Source: Desulfobacteraceae bacterium
GTDB taxonomy: Bacteria; Desulfobacterota; DSM-4660; Desulfatiglandales; Desulfatiglandaceae
Length of the DNA: 64,000 nucleotides
NCBI GenBank assembly: GCA_030613055.1
Contig: JAUWMR010000011.1
Location: 1 to 64,000, forward strand
Direction: 5' to 3'
Position numbers and translations under genes: made by a program. The notes beneath the pieces are model-generated. The model was not told the origin of the DNA and did not search any database. It worked only from the letters and a program-made list of their open reading frames with translations. Shown here one piece after another: positions 45,653 through 53,984 of this stretch. Within the stretch, counting starts at the first letter, position 1. Each line of letters begins with the position of its first letter.

Positions 45653-46633
45653 TTGAAATCCATAATGTTAACAGGCGCCACGGGATTTATTGGGTCTCAT
45701 ATCGCGGAAAAACTTGTTCGGGAAAAAGTTCCCATACATCTATTTGTCAGAAGAAGAAACCGCCTGATTGATTTGCTGGAGAAAAAAGGCGCAAAAATAT
45801 TTGTATCGCCACTTGACGATCTTGAAACACTGAAAAAGTCTATAAAAGATATTAATGTCATTATTCATTGTGCGGGAGCAACAAAGGCTATAAGGAAGGC
45901 AGACTACTTCAAGACAAACGTAGTGTTTACAAGTAACCTGTTGAGCCTGCTGACCAGACACCAAAAATTTGTATTTATAAGTTCCCAAGCTGCTGCCGGA
46001 CCATCCAGTTCACCCATTCCCATCGACGAAGAATCAGAACCCAATCCCCTTTCCTTCTATGGAAAAAGCAAGCTCCTTGCTGAAAATCACATAAGGGAAT
46101 GGGGCAAGGAGAATGGCAACAACTATGTTATCCTGAGACCGAGCACTGTTTATGGTCCCAGAGAAGGAGATCTATATAAGACCTTTATGCTTATAAACAA
46201 AGGCTTTTTCCTTATGTTGGGTGACGGACAGATAAAGATTTCAATCATTCATGTAGAAGATCTCGTCAATGCTATCATAACAGCTACTGAACACCCATCC
46301 TCCGGTGAGACGTATTTTGTTTCTAATGATGAAGGGTATTCATGGAAAGAGATAGGCCAGAGTGTAGGGAAAGCATTGAACAAAACACATGTTTTGAAGG
46401 TAAAAATACCTGTATCTATTGCCTATCCTGTTGCATTCTTTTACGATTGCCTGTCCCTTATTACAAGAAAACCGGTATTAATAAACCGCCAAAAAATTCT
46501 TGAAATGAGGCAGTCTGCATGGCTATGCAGTAACAGGAAAATCAAAAAGGACCTGGGCTGGAAACCAAAAGTCTCTCTCGATATGGGAATTAAACAAACC
46601 GCCGACTGGTATATTAAGGAAGGCTGGATTTAG
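45653..46633 (+). CDS. NAD-dependent epimerase/reductase, probable ceramide reductase (CerR-like)
   Basis: Family start is near TTG 45653 (MKSIMLTGATGFIGSHIA) or ATG 45665; the full frame opens at 45578 with the S23-like leader. About 326 residues, extended SDR: LTGATGFIGS, IIHCAGATKAI, SSQAAAGPSS, catalytic YGKSK, and LRPSTVYGPREGD. In bacterial sphingolipid synthesis the 3-keto reduction is by an extended SDR (CerR), and this is the only such enzyme in the locus. A generic sugar epimerase is the alternative. It follows the ACP gene by about 230 bp. Confidence 0.75.
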   Translation: MKSIMLTGATGFIGSHIAEKLVREKVPIHLFVRRRNRLIDLLEKKGAKIFVSPLDDLETLKKSIKDINVIIHCAGATKAIRKADYFKTNVVFTSNLLSLLTRHQKFVFISSQAAAGPSSSPIPIDEESEPNPLSFYGKSKLLAENHIREWGKENGNNYVILRPSTVYGPREGDLYKTFMLINKGFFLMLGDGQIKISIIHVEDLVNAIITATEHPSSGETYFVSNDEGYSWKEIGQSVGKALNKTHVLKVKIPVSIAYPVAFFYDCLSLITRKPVLINRQKILEMRQSAWLCSNRKIKKDLGWKPKVSLDMGIKQTADWYIKEGWI

Positions 46634-46687
46634 TTTTCCGCCGATTTATTTGCGGAAACGATATCTGTTCACGGAGTTTTTCGAAAA

Positions 46688-48292
46688 ATGAATGTCCTAC
46701 TGATAAATCCTGAATTGTCGCTGTCGTTCTGGAGCCTTCGTAAATCTTGTAAGCTCACGGGCAGGAAGACACTCGGCCCTCCACTGGGACTCATCACGGT
46801 TGCAGCACTTCTTCCTCGTGAATGGCAATTGCGTCTTGTGGATTTGAATACCCGGAGGTTGACCGAAGCAGATTGGAATTGGGCTGATATTGTCATGATT
46901 TCCGCCATGTTTTTGCAAAAGAACGGACTGTTAGCGCTTGTTCGAGAAGGCAAACAAAAAGGCAAAATAACCGTTGTTGGAGGACCATACCCCACTTCAA
47001 TGCCAGGGGAAATGCTTGAAGCGGGGTGTGATTTCATTGTCCGGGGAGAAGCTGAAAACACTATCCCGCTATTGCTTGAGACATTAAATGAAGAGAGGAA
47101 AGGGATAGTCATCGAAAATGACGCAAGGCCGGACATTTCTAACTCTCCGGTTCCTCGTTTTGATCTTCTTCGACTGAATGATTACGGCACACTCTCGATT
47201 CAGACTTCCCGGGGATGCCCTTTTGACTGCGAGTTTTGCGACGTTATCAGCCTTTTCGGCCGCAAACCCCGTTATAAAAATCCCGATCAAGTTATTTTGG
47301 AATTGGAAACCCTCTACCGATTAGGAGTGAGGCGACAAGTTTTCATATGTGATGACAATTTCATCGGAAGTAAAAGGCATGCCCGTGGCATCCTTCATAG
47401 GATGCTCCCGTGGATGGAAAACCATAACAAACCTTTTGGCTTTACGATCCAGGCATCAGTGGATTTAGGCCAGGATATGGAGATGATCGATCTCATGACA
47501 GAGGCCAATTTTGGTGAGGTTATTGTAGGGATAGAATCACCGGATAAAGATGTACTTGAACGTACCCGCAAGTATCAAAACCTCCGAAATCCTCTGGCGG
47601 AATCCCTGAATAACATATGCAAAAACGGGCTCTCGGTCATTGGCAGTTTCATCATAGGATTTGACGGTGAAAAAAGGGGAGCAGGGGAACGCATTTGTTC
47701 TCTGGTGGATGAGACCAACATCCCGATCGTTATGGTAAACACCCTGCAGGCACCTCCCAACACTCAGTTATGGCATCGTCTGAAAAAGGAAGGCAGGCTC
47801 CTGGAAGACCGGGGTACCGGCGAGGCAACTTTTACAATGCCTAACTTTGTCCCTACTCGGCCTGAACCGGAGATAATAGACGAATACACCAAGGCCTGGG
47901 ATTATCTATACGAACCTTGTCGTTTTCTTGAACGGACCTATCACTATTACCTGACCATGAGACCCACACGCCTTGCCATGGCAATGGCAAAAGGGGAAAA
48001 GGTTCCACCATCCAGACTAAAGCCTGGTAAGAGGCCACTTAGATGCAGACTTCGTGAAATACCGGCTTTTGTGCATTTTTTATTGCGACGGGGCATTTGT
48101 CCCCCATATATGTGTCAGTTCTGGAGACAGTTGATTGGTATATGGAGGAAAAACCCGAGCCGCATGCACAAATATCTGGCTAACTGTATAATGGGTGAAG
48201 ACTTGATTGATATAAGGGACGAAATCCTCAAAAGAGCCGCGTACACCCAAGAGAATTTAGAAACTGAAACACTCCCAAAAGAACACGCCTGA
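46688..48292 (+). CDS. B12-binding radical SAM protein with DUF4070-type C-terminus
   Basis: 534 residues. Cobalamin domain (about 1-150): VLLINPELSLSFW, MISAMFLQKNG, VVGGPYPTSMPGE. Radical SAM cluster C177-x3-C181-x2-C184 in SRGCPFDCEFCDV, then VFICDDNFIG, VGIESPDKDVL and a long C-terminal region with FLERTYHYY, like HpnP and related DUF4070 proteins. Family members C-methylate lipids (2-methylhopanoids by HpnP). Within a sphingolipid locus it may methylate the sphingoid base or acyl chain; this is inference. Starts 55 bp after the CerR-like gene. Confidence 0.87.
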   Translation: MNVLLINPELSLSFWSLRKSCKLTGRKTLGPPLGLITVAALLPREWQLRLVDLNTRRLTEADWNWADIVMISAMFLQKNGLLALVREGKQKGKITVVGGPYPTSMPGEMLEAGCDFIVRGEAENTIPLLLETLNEERKGIVIENDARPDISNSPVPRFDLLRLNDYGTLSIQTSRGCPFDCEFCDVISLFGRKPRYKNPDQVILELETLYRLGVRRQVFICDDNFIGSKRHARGILHRMLPWMENHNKPFGFTIQASVDLGQDMEMIDLMTEANFGEVIVGIESPDKDVLERTRKYQNLRNPLAESLNNICKNGLSVIGSFIIGFDGEKRGAGERICSLVDETNIPIVMVNTLQAPPNTQLWHRLKKEGRLLEDRGTGEATFTMPNFVPTRPEPEIIDEYTKAWDYLYEPCRFLERTYHYYLTMRPTRLAMAMAKGEKVPPSRLKPGKRPLRCRLREIPAFVHFLLRRGICPPYMCQFWRQLIGIWRKNPSRMHKYLANCIMGEDLIDIRDEILKRAAYTQENLETETLPKEHA

Positions 48293-48323
48293 TTTTCTGC
48301 CACTTGATAGCACCTGACTGGTC

Positions 48324-49484
48324 CTATCTGACCGGATAAGGAAGTCTGGATCGTTTTTGTTCATTTACTACGTTCGCTTCTGTTAAATAGGCATTCACGT
48401 TCTTTGCTGAAATAATGTTCATGGTTTCAATGGCTCTCAGCTCTTTTTCAAATGATTTGCGGTCTTGGGCTCTTTCATGCAATCGTTTCAGCCTCCTCGC
48501 CTTTTTCCTCTTTTTTGCTTTGTTGATTATTCCTTCCAGAAATGCGGCATACGGCGCCTTTACACTGCTGCCGGCGATTTGGACAAGATTGTAGTAAATA
48601 TTTTTCCCGTAGACTACTTCAAAAAACTCGTCGCTCCCGAGATGCACCACGCTGGCGTATTCCGTATGCTTGCCCGTGTTGTTGGGTTGAAGCCTTATGA
48701 CCTGCGAGGCAAGTACAAAATTTCCAATCCCTTTTAGTAAAGATGCTTTTCCTCGGGCTATGATATTTCTGGCCTTCTTCTGGGGATTGATAACGCATAT
48801 TTCGGCTTCAGGTTGACCGAACAACAGAAAATTGAAATAGGCCGTCAACGGACCCATCTGGTTTACATATTCAGTTGATGCTGTTAGGTCTTTCTTTGAC
48901 CGATCTTTCCAAAATTTAATCAGCTTTTCATTGTAATCGAAAAATACCCTGAGTCCCTTTTGACCTCTGTGTCTCAACCTCTCCGGCAAAACCTCCTTCA
49001 ATTCGTCTGTCACAAATCTGCCATGCTTGAAATGAAAAGTTTCGAAAATGGTAGTTTCAATACTTTCAAGCATCTTTATGTATTCTTTAGTATGCCTGCC
49101 GTATAAAAATAGCGCGAATTTGCTCCAAAGACTGTCCCCTACAGGCGCTGTTAATCTGAATGTTGAAATGTAATTTTCTCCCTCCTTTTTCATATTCATA
49201 GTAGCTCTCATTTTCATCTTGATTTTCCATTCACGTTCGATATGCACATCGTACACCAAATTCATGGACTTTATGTTTTCAAAGGGCGTCTCTGATAGCC
49301 TCTTTAGAAATGATATTGCGACTCCTTTGCCCTTCTCTTGGGACAATACTTTCCCTGCTTTTTCCACAATGATTTCCCCGGCCCCAGCTCTTGCAGGAAA
49401 GGAGTTATTCAAAGAAAAGAAAAAATTTACCGAAGCTATGCATATGCATGAATATTTCAGGCATTTCCTCAAAGTGTATGCCAT
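48324..49484 (-). CDS. Exported protein of unknown function in the sphingolipid locus
   Basis: 386 residues with an N-terminal signal sequence (CLKYSCICIASVNFFFSLNN). The mature part has YDVHIEREWKIKMKMRATMN, TAPVGDSLWSKFALFLYGRH and RVFFDYNEKLIKFW, vaguely like DUF3108 or LolA-type beta proteins; I do not claim homology. The C-terminal region (KAKKRKKARRLKRLHER) is strongly basic. Encoded against the direction of all neighbours yet between the radical SAM and GT21-like genes. A periplasmic carrier or sorting role for the lipid is a guess from position. Confidence 0.75.
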   Translation of the reverse strand: MAYTLRKCLKYSCICIASVNFFFSLNNSFPARAGAGEIIVEKAGKVLSQEKGKGVAISFLKRLSETPFENIKSMNLVYDVHIEREWKIKMKMRATMNMKKEGENYISTFRLTAPVGDSLWSKFALFLYGRHTKEYIKMLESIETTIFETFHFKHGRFVTDELKEVLPERLRHRGQKGLRVFFDYNEKLIKFWKDRSKKDLTASTEYVNQMGPLTAYFNFLLFGQPEAEICVINPQKKARNIIARGKASLLKGIGNFVLASQVIRLQPNNTGKHTEYASVVHLGSDEFFEVVYGKNIYYNLVQIAGSSVKAPYAAFLEGIINKAKKRKKARRLKRLHERAQDRKSFEKELRAIETMNIISAKNVNAYLTEANVVNEQKRSRLPYPVR

Positions 49485-49586
49485 TTACTCCTCTCCCAGA
49501 TCACAAAAAAATAAGCAATTCCTCATCTTGCCTTCTCTGATGATATCAACTATCCTACGGCGCTGGATCATGATTCAAAAACCAGG

Positions 49587-49778
49587 ATGATACCGGATTC
49601 AGTTGAAGACTGGTTCCCATTTATAGGAAGGCTATCTTCTTTTGTCACCAGAAAAATAGAACCATTTATTTTTCCATTCACCAGGTTTAAAATCTTCGCC
49701 TTTAGGCGAAAGGCTTTAGACATGGAAAATATGCTGATAGAAGAGAATTTAGAATACAGAAGTCAGGAGTCAGAATAG
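49587..49778 (+). CDS. Small hypothetical protein
   Basis: 63 codons (MIPDSVEDWFPFIGRLSSFV...) ending 19 bp before the GT21-like gene. Aromatic-rich, no recognised domain, and only CCAGG before the ATG. Possibly the regulatory upstream region rather than a gene. Kept because the frame is open and oriented with the next gene. Confidence 0.25.
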   Translation: MIPDSVEDWFPFIGRLSSFVTRKIEPFIFPFTRFKIFAFRRKALDMENMLIEENLEYRSQESE

Positions 49779-49797
49779 AATAAGAAAGGTTTGGGAA

Positions 49798-50967
49798 ATG
49801 ATCGAGTGGTTCATTTCAACAGCCATGCTTACGGAATTGTTAATTCTTTCCGCATTTCTTTTATTGGGGAGACGAGGAATAAAGAAAAACCTTGTTGGAA
49901 TGCCTTTCACATCATCAACAAAGTGGCCACAGGTGGCGATGATCGTGCCGGCTACTGGCGCAAGCAAAGAACTGGTCCATTGCTTGAACTCTCTGCTATC
50001 CCAGGATTATCCCGCCTATCAAGCATTATTTGTTACTCGGGATCTTGCAGACCCTGCCACCCCCATCATCCGGCAACTAATTCAAGGCCACCCTCACGCC
50101 CGACATATTTACAGCGGTAAATCGACGGCCTGTAGCCAGAAAAATCACAACCTGCTGGCAGGGATCAAAGAAATCGGTGATAGTCCGGAAATTTTGGTAT
50201 TCTGTGACAGCACTCGCCTGGCTTCACCTAACTGGCTAAAAGAATTAGTGTGGTTTATTGCCAAAAACGAGTCATTGGTCACCTCCGGTTACCACCATGT
50301 GATACCTCGTGATTGGGGATTCACCACCCTGGGTCGAACCATAAGCGTTTTGATCTTTTATCTGATACAAGGAACAGGCTGGTTCACTCAACCCTGGGGA
50401 GGCAATACGGCCATCAGGAGGACCGCATTTGAGGCCCTTGAGGTGGACAAGCTATGGGACCGGAATGTAGTGGACGATGTATCTCTGGCCGCTCTCATAA
50501 AAAAGGCCAAGATAAACGTAAGACTGGCCCCTGATGCATGTCTTTTAACTCATCTGGCCAATGAGACCCTGACAGTTTGGAGCCACTGGCTCACCCGACA
50601 AATACTCTATCTGAAATTCTGTCTTCCCGGAAGTTGGCTTATAGTAGGAATTATTTGTCATCTCTTGGCAGGACTGGTTCTCGTCGCGGGTGTCCAGTGT
50701 TTTGGCACATTCCTTGATTGGACTTCACCCGCTATGGCCTTTTTTTCGGTTTTGTATCTGTTCCTGTTAACCACGCTCGCAGCCGCGTTAAGACCTCTTC
50801 ATCCTAAGCCCGGCCCATTGTTACGCTGGCTGGTTGCGGCCTATACCACTATATTCATGATCAGTTGGTGTCACCTGAAGACCCTATTTGCCAAACGCAT
50901 CCATTGGAGTGGGATTACCTACCGGGTCACATGGGGGGGTAAAGTCGTAAAGATTGAAGAGACATAA
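49798..50967 (+). CDS. GT21-like glycosyltransferase, probable ceramide glycosyltransferase
   Basis: 389 residues. N-terminal helix (AMLTELLILSAFLLLG), a GT-A domain with VAMIVPATGASKEL, KSTACSQKNHNLLAG, the FCDSTRLASPNW acidic motif, QPWGGNTAIRRTAFE and NVVDDVSLAALIKKAK, then C-terminal helices. The layout is that of ceramide glucosyltransferase (GT21) and hopanoid HpnI. The (Q/R)xxRW motif is only partly kept (HWLTRQILY). In this locus a ceramide acceptor is the natural reading, giving a glycosphingolipid. Confidence 0.82.
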   Translation: MIEWFISTAMLTELLILSAFLLLGRRGIKKNLVGMPFTSSTKWPQVAMIVPATGASKELVHCLNSLLSQDYPAYQALFVTRDLADPATPIIRQLIQGHPHARHIYSGKSTACSQKNHNLLAGIKEIGDSPEILVFCDSTRLASPNWLKELVWFIAKNESLVTSGYHHVIPRDWGFTTLGRTISVLIFYLIQGTGWFTQPWGGNTAIRRTAFEALEVDKLWDRNVVDDVSLAALIKKAKINVRLAPDACLLTHLANETLTVWSHWLTRQILYLKFCLPGSWLIVGIICHLLAGLVLVAGVQCFGTFLDWTSPAMAFFSVLYLFLLTTLAAALRPLHPKPGPLLRWLVAAYTTIFMISWCHLKTLFAKRIHWSGITYRVTWGGKVVKIEET

Positions 50968-51134
50968 CCAGAACAATATTAATCACGAAAACACGAAAAA
51001 AAAATCAGTTTGTCAATTTCGTCCTTTCCCTCTTTCGTAATTTCGTGATTATCTGTTTATTCTGACAGAATGATTTTTAAAGGATTAATGAATGTTGGGC
51101 TACTATTACTCCGGCAATTAAATACGCTAAGAAA

Positions 51135-51183
51135 GTCATTCCCGCGAAGAGCTTACCCCAGAGAAGGGAGAGGCGGGAATCCA
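51135..51183. repeat. 49-bp dispersed repeat, copy 2
   Basis: Same repeat as 40841-40889, same orientation, four differences (starts GTCATTCCCGCGAAGAGCTT, ends GCGGGAATCCA). Lies in the 319-bp gap between the GT21-like gene and the ceramide-synthase-like gene, which holds no other feature. Confidence 0.7.
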
Positions 51184-51286
51184 GAATTGAAACGGATGTA
51201 GGGTCAAATCCGGCATAACGGTTTTCGTATATTAAAATGCCAGGTTAATAACAAGGGCATCATTATCTTTCTGAGGAGACTATTGC

Positions 51287-52408
51287 ATGGCCAGCATTGA
51301 GATTATTCCGGTCCGTCGACGGGCCGAGATGAAGGCATTCATCAACCTGCCCTGGCGGATCTATAAGGGAGATCCCAATTGGGTGCCGCCCATCAAGTCG
51401 GACATTGCTAAGTTACTCAACCCGAAGAAACACCCCTTCTGGAAGTTCTCCTATCGGGAGCTGTATCTGGCAAAGCGCGGATCAGAAGTGGTTGGACGAA
51501 TCGCGGCCATAGTGGATGGCAACTACAACCGCTACCATAAAGAGAAAATGGGCATCTGGGGATTCTTCGAGTGTACGCAAGACCCTGAGGCGGCGGCTGG
51601 GCTCTTTGCTGCGGCTGAAAGATGGGTCCGAGTCAAAGGCATGGAATTCCTCAGGGGCCCGCTCAACCCTTCCACCAATTACGAGGTAGGCATGCTCATC
51701 CAGGGCTTTGATTCACCACCTACCCTGATGATGACCTATAACCCGTCCTATTACCCTGAGCTGGTGCATTTACGCGGTTTCAGCAAGGAGAAGGATCTGT
51801 TTACGTATCTTATTACCTGGGACACCCAACTGCCGGATAGGGCCTTAACCTTAATCGAACGAGTGATGCAGAGGGGCAAAATAACTATCCGGCAGTTCGA
51901 TCACCGCAACCTGAAAAACGACCTTCTCATGATGAACCACATCTACAACGAATGCTGGGCCAATAACTGGGGGTTCGTGCCCATGACCGAAGGAGAGCTG
52001 AATGAGACAGCCAAAAATATTGCCCGTATTCTTGATACCGACCTTGCCTTCTTCCTCTATTACGAAGACGAACCGGCAGGAGTCTGCCTGACACTCCCTG
52101 ATATTAATCCTATTCTTAAGCGCCTAAACGGTCGGTTAGGCCTCTTTGCCTTGATAAAAAAACATCTTTACTGGTCGGAGATCAGCGGCATGAGAGTGTT
52201 ATTATTAGGAGTGAAGGATAAGTACCACCGAATTGGGCTTCCCATGGTGGCCTTTGGTCACGTCTATCGTGCAGTAAAAAAGAAGAATCAATACAAGTAC
52301 CTGGAGTTAGGCTGGACCCTGGAAGATAATAATGCTGCCAACCGACTTATTGAAGCATGTGGTGTTAAACCCTATAAGCGGTATCGCATCTATCGGAAGG
52401 ATTTATAA
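51287..52408 (+). CDS. cerS: GNAT-fold N-acyltransferase, probable bacterial ceramide synthase (bCerS-like)
   Basis: 373 residues. MKAFINLPWRIYKGDPNWVPPIKSD (here split by eye), HPFWKFSYRELYLAKRG, VVGRIAAIVDGNYN, FLRGPLNPSTNYEVGML and MMTYNPSYYPELV are the conserved blocks I know from the acyltransferase family that includes the Caulobacter ceramide synthase. It would N-acylate sphinganine to dihydroceramide. Start ATG 51287 has TGAGGAG 8-9 bp upstream. It is 320 bp beyond the GT21-like gene, after a repeat, but same strand. Confidence 0.8.
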   Translation: MASIEIIPVRRRAEMKAFINLPWRIYKGDPNWVPPIKSDIAKLLNPKKHPFWKFSYRELYLAKRGSEVVGRIAAIVDGNYNRYHKEKMGIWGFFECTQDPEAAAGLFAAAERWVRVKGMEFLRGPLNPSTNYEVGMLIQGFDSPPTLMMTYNPSYYPELVHLRGFSKEKDLFTYLITWDTQLPDRALTLIERVMQRGKITIRQFDHRNLKNDLLMMNHIYNECWANNWGFVPMTEGELNETAKNIARILDTDLAFFLYYEDEPAGVCLTLPDINPILKRLNGRLGLFALIKKHLYWSEISGMRVLLLGVKDKYHRIGLPMVAFGHVYRAVKKKNQYKYLELGWTLEDNNAANRLIEACGVKPYKRYRIYRKDL

Positions 52409-52442
52409 ATATACACCGTCCGCAATACGCTGTCCATAATTG

Positions 52443-53486
52443 TTATAGTTTATTCCGGATGATCTCATCCAGCCTTGTGGCCATCTTTTCATTGCCGTAG
52501 AAACTTCCTTTAGCTATTTGTGCTCGAAATCGATCCATGCGTTTTTCAAAACCTTTAAAAAGACTCGGATCAGGATGCTCGATAAGAGAATAATCTCCGT
52601 ATTCCAGTTCCATCAGCATGTGAGCGTTGAAGAACTGTTCGTATGCCAGATGAATGGGAAACGAAAATACGGGTTTTCCAAAAAACAGGGCCTCGGAAAT
52701 CACGTTATGGCCTCCGTTGGTAATTGCGTAACGGCAGGAGGCCAGATCTTCAACAAAACCCCGGCTCGAAGGCGCTTTAAAGACAAGGTTTTTTAAGGAA
52801 GGGAGCTCTCCGAAACCGTAGATAATGTAATGGTTCGGCATTTGCTCAAGGACAGGCAGGAGCCTGCGAAATGTCGGGGACGTCTGATAGACAAGCACGT
52901 GATCACCCTCTATGGGAACTACTTCCTTTACATCTCGCCTCAGAATTGGAGGGAAAAGATCTGAAGTCGCTGGATTTGCCAATGGAAGCTGGAAAAAGGC
53001 AGTTATCAGATAATGGTCCGCCTTGCTGAACATGTACCGAAGCGGCAAGGTAAACATCAAACGGCCTAATGCCTGCCCTTTGAGCGAAGAATAGACACAT
53101 TTTGTCAGAAAATGCTGGTGGTCCACGCTGATGCAGGGAATTCCCAGCCGGCGGGCTACTATGGGGGAAAAGTATTCATAATCGGTCAAAATCAAATCCG
53201 GGTTGAAATCTTTTACAATCTTCACCACTGCTTCAATGGTCCGGCTCCGTCCAAAAAGGACCCTTATTGCATTTCGGAGGGTGGCCACAACATCCACCCT
53301 GTTCTTAGAATAGTATGTTGAAGGCATGGGAACCTCTTCTACTTGATATCCCATTTTCTCGAGATCCAGGACCCTGTCGCCTCCCAGAAACAGGAACTCG
53401 TGCTGGGGCATCTCCTGGGCCACGGCCAGGGCTCGGCTGACATGACCAAACGCGTCACCCATAACTCCAAAAAGGATTCTTGCCAT
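52443..53486 (-). CDS. GT-B glycosyltransferase (MurG/UGT-like, GT28/GT1)
   Basis: 347 residues. ILFGVMGDAFGHVSRALAVA (first Rossmann domain), ILTDYEYFSPIVARRLGIP, and RYAITNGGHNVISEALFFGKP in the nucleotide-sugar donor site: a processive or lipid-acceptor GT-B enzyme. Close relatives act on diacylglycerol, UDP-MurNAc lipids or flavonoids; here a second sugar on the glycosphingolipid is possible. Encoded on the opposite strand with the gap 34 bp from the bCerS-like stop (convergent). Confidence 0.82.
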   Translation of the reverse strand: MARILFGVMGDAFGHVSRALAVAQEMPQHEFLFLGGDRVLDLEKMGYQVEEVPMPSTYYSKNRVDVVATLRNAIRVLFGRSRTIEAVVKIVKDFNPDLILTDYEYFSPIVARRLGIPCISVDHQHFLTKCVYSSLKGQALGRLMFTLPLRYMFSKADHYLITAFFQLPLANPATSDLFPPILRRDVKEVVPIEGDHVLVYQTSPTFRRLLPVLEQMPNHYIIYGFGELPSLKNLVFKAPSSRGFVEDLASCRYAITNGGHNVISEALFFGKPVFSFPIHLAYEQFFNAHMLMELEYGDYSLIEHPDPSLFKGFEKRMDRFRAQIAKGSFYGNEKMATRLDEIIRNKL

Positions 53487-53984
53487 TAATACACTTCTCC
53501 CCTCCTGAACTTGAAGGCGATGATTCGATATATTCTCATCTCGAATATGGAAACCAAAGCCTTATACTACAGAAGCATCAATCTTTCTTCCTATCCAGTT
53601 CCGTAACGAGGCTGCTGAACTCAGTCAGTTTTTATGTTCACGCCCATCCCCTTGATCCTTTCCCGGACAAAACACCGATGGAAGTCTACCACTAAATCGT
53701 ACGCCTGTTCAACCACATATCCGGCCAAGGTGCCTGCAAGAATAAAATTTAATCGAACGTCATCAGACCTTGACATCCTCCGGGTCCCTTTTTAGTATCC
53801 ATCCCAATTGATCGAAAAATGTTCCGCTATTTCTGGCTTGTTTGATTCTCAAGATATCTCGTTCCTTGTCCTCTGGTCTACTGCCTTCGCGGAAGCGATT
53901 GAAGAGTTGAGCCCGAATAAACCAATAGTATTTTTGCTGGACCAGTTCGGTTTGGGGAAATGCGTTTTGAGTGGGAATTCACCG
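53487..53984. other. Intergenic region between divergent glycosyltransferase genes
   Basis: Carries the minus-strand small frame at 53621-53776 and, on the plus strand, an open extension of the next gene that lacks family similarity. No repeat noted. Both promoters presumably lie here. Confidence 0.4.
53621..53776 (-). CDS. Small hypothetical protein (51 aa)
   Basis: Frame reads MSRSDDVRLNFILAGTLAGY then VVEQAYDLVVDFHRCFVRER, ending NIKTD. A GGAGG lies immediately before the ATG, a little too close. A hydrophobic then basic pattern is plausible for a small protein; no family recognised. Could be a chance frame. Confidence 0.3.
   Translation of the reverse strand: MSRSDDVRLNFILAGTLAGYVVEQAYDLVVDFHRCFVRERIKGMGVNIKTD

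Noticed and set aside
49219-49590. Plus-strand frame opposite the exported protein at 48324
   Set aside because: Antisense shadow of the signal-peptide region of the real gene.
53808-53984. 59-residue N-terminal extension of the GT4 protein
   Set aside because: No similarity to GT4 N-termini; conserved sequence starts at ATG 53985.
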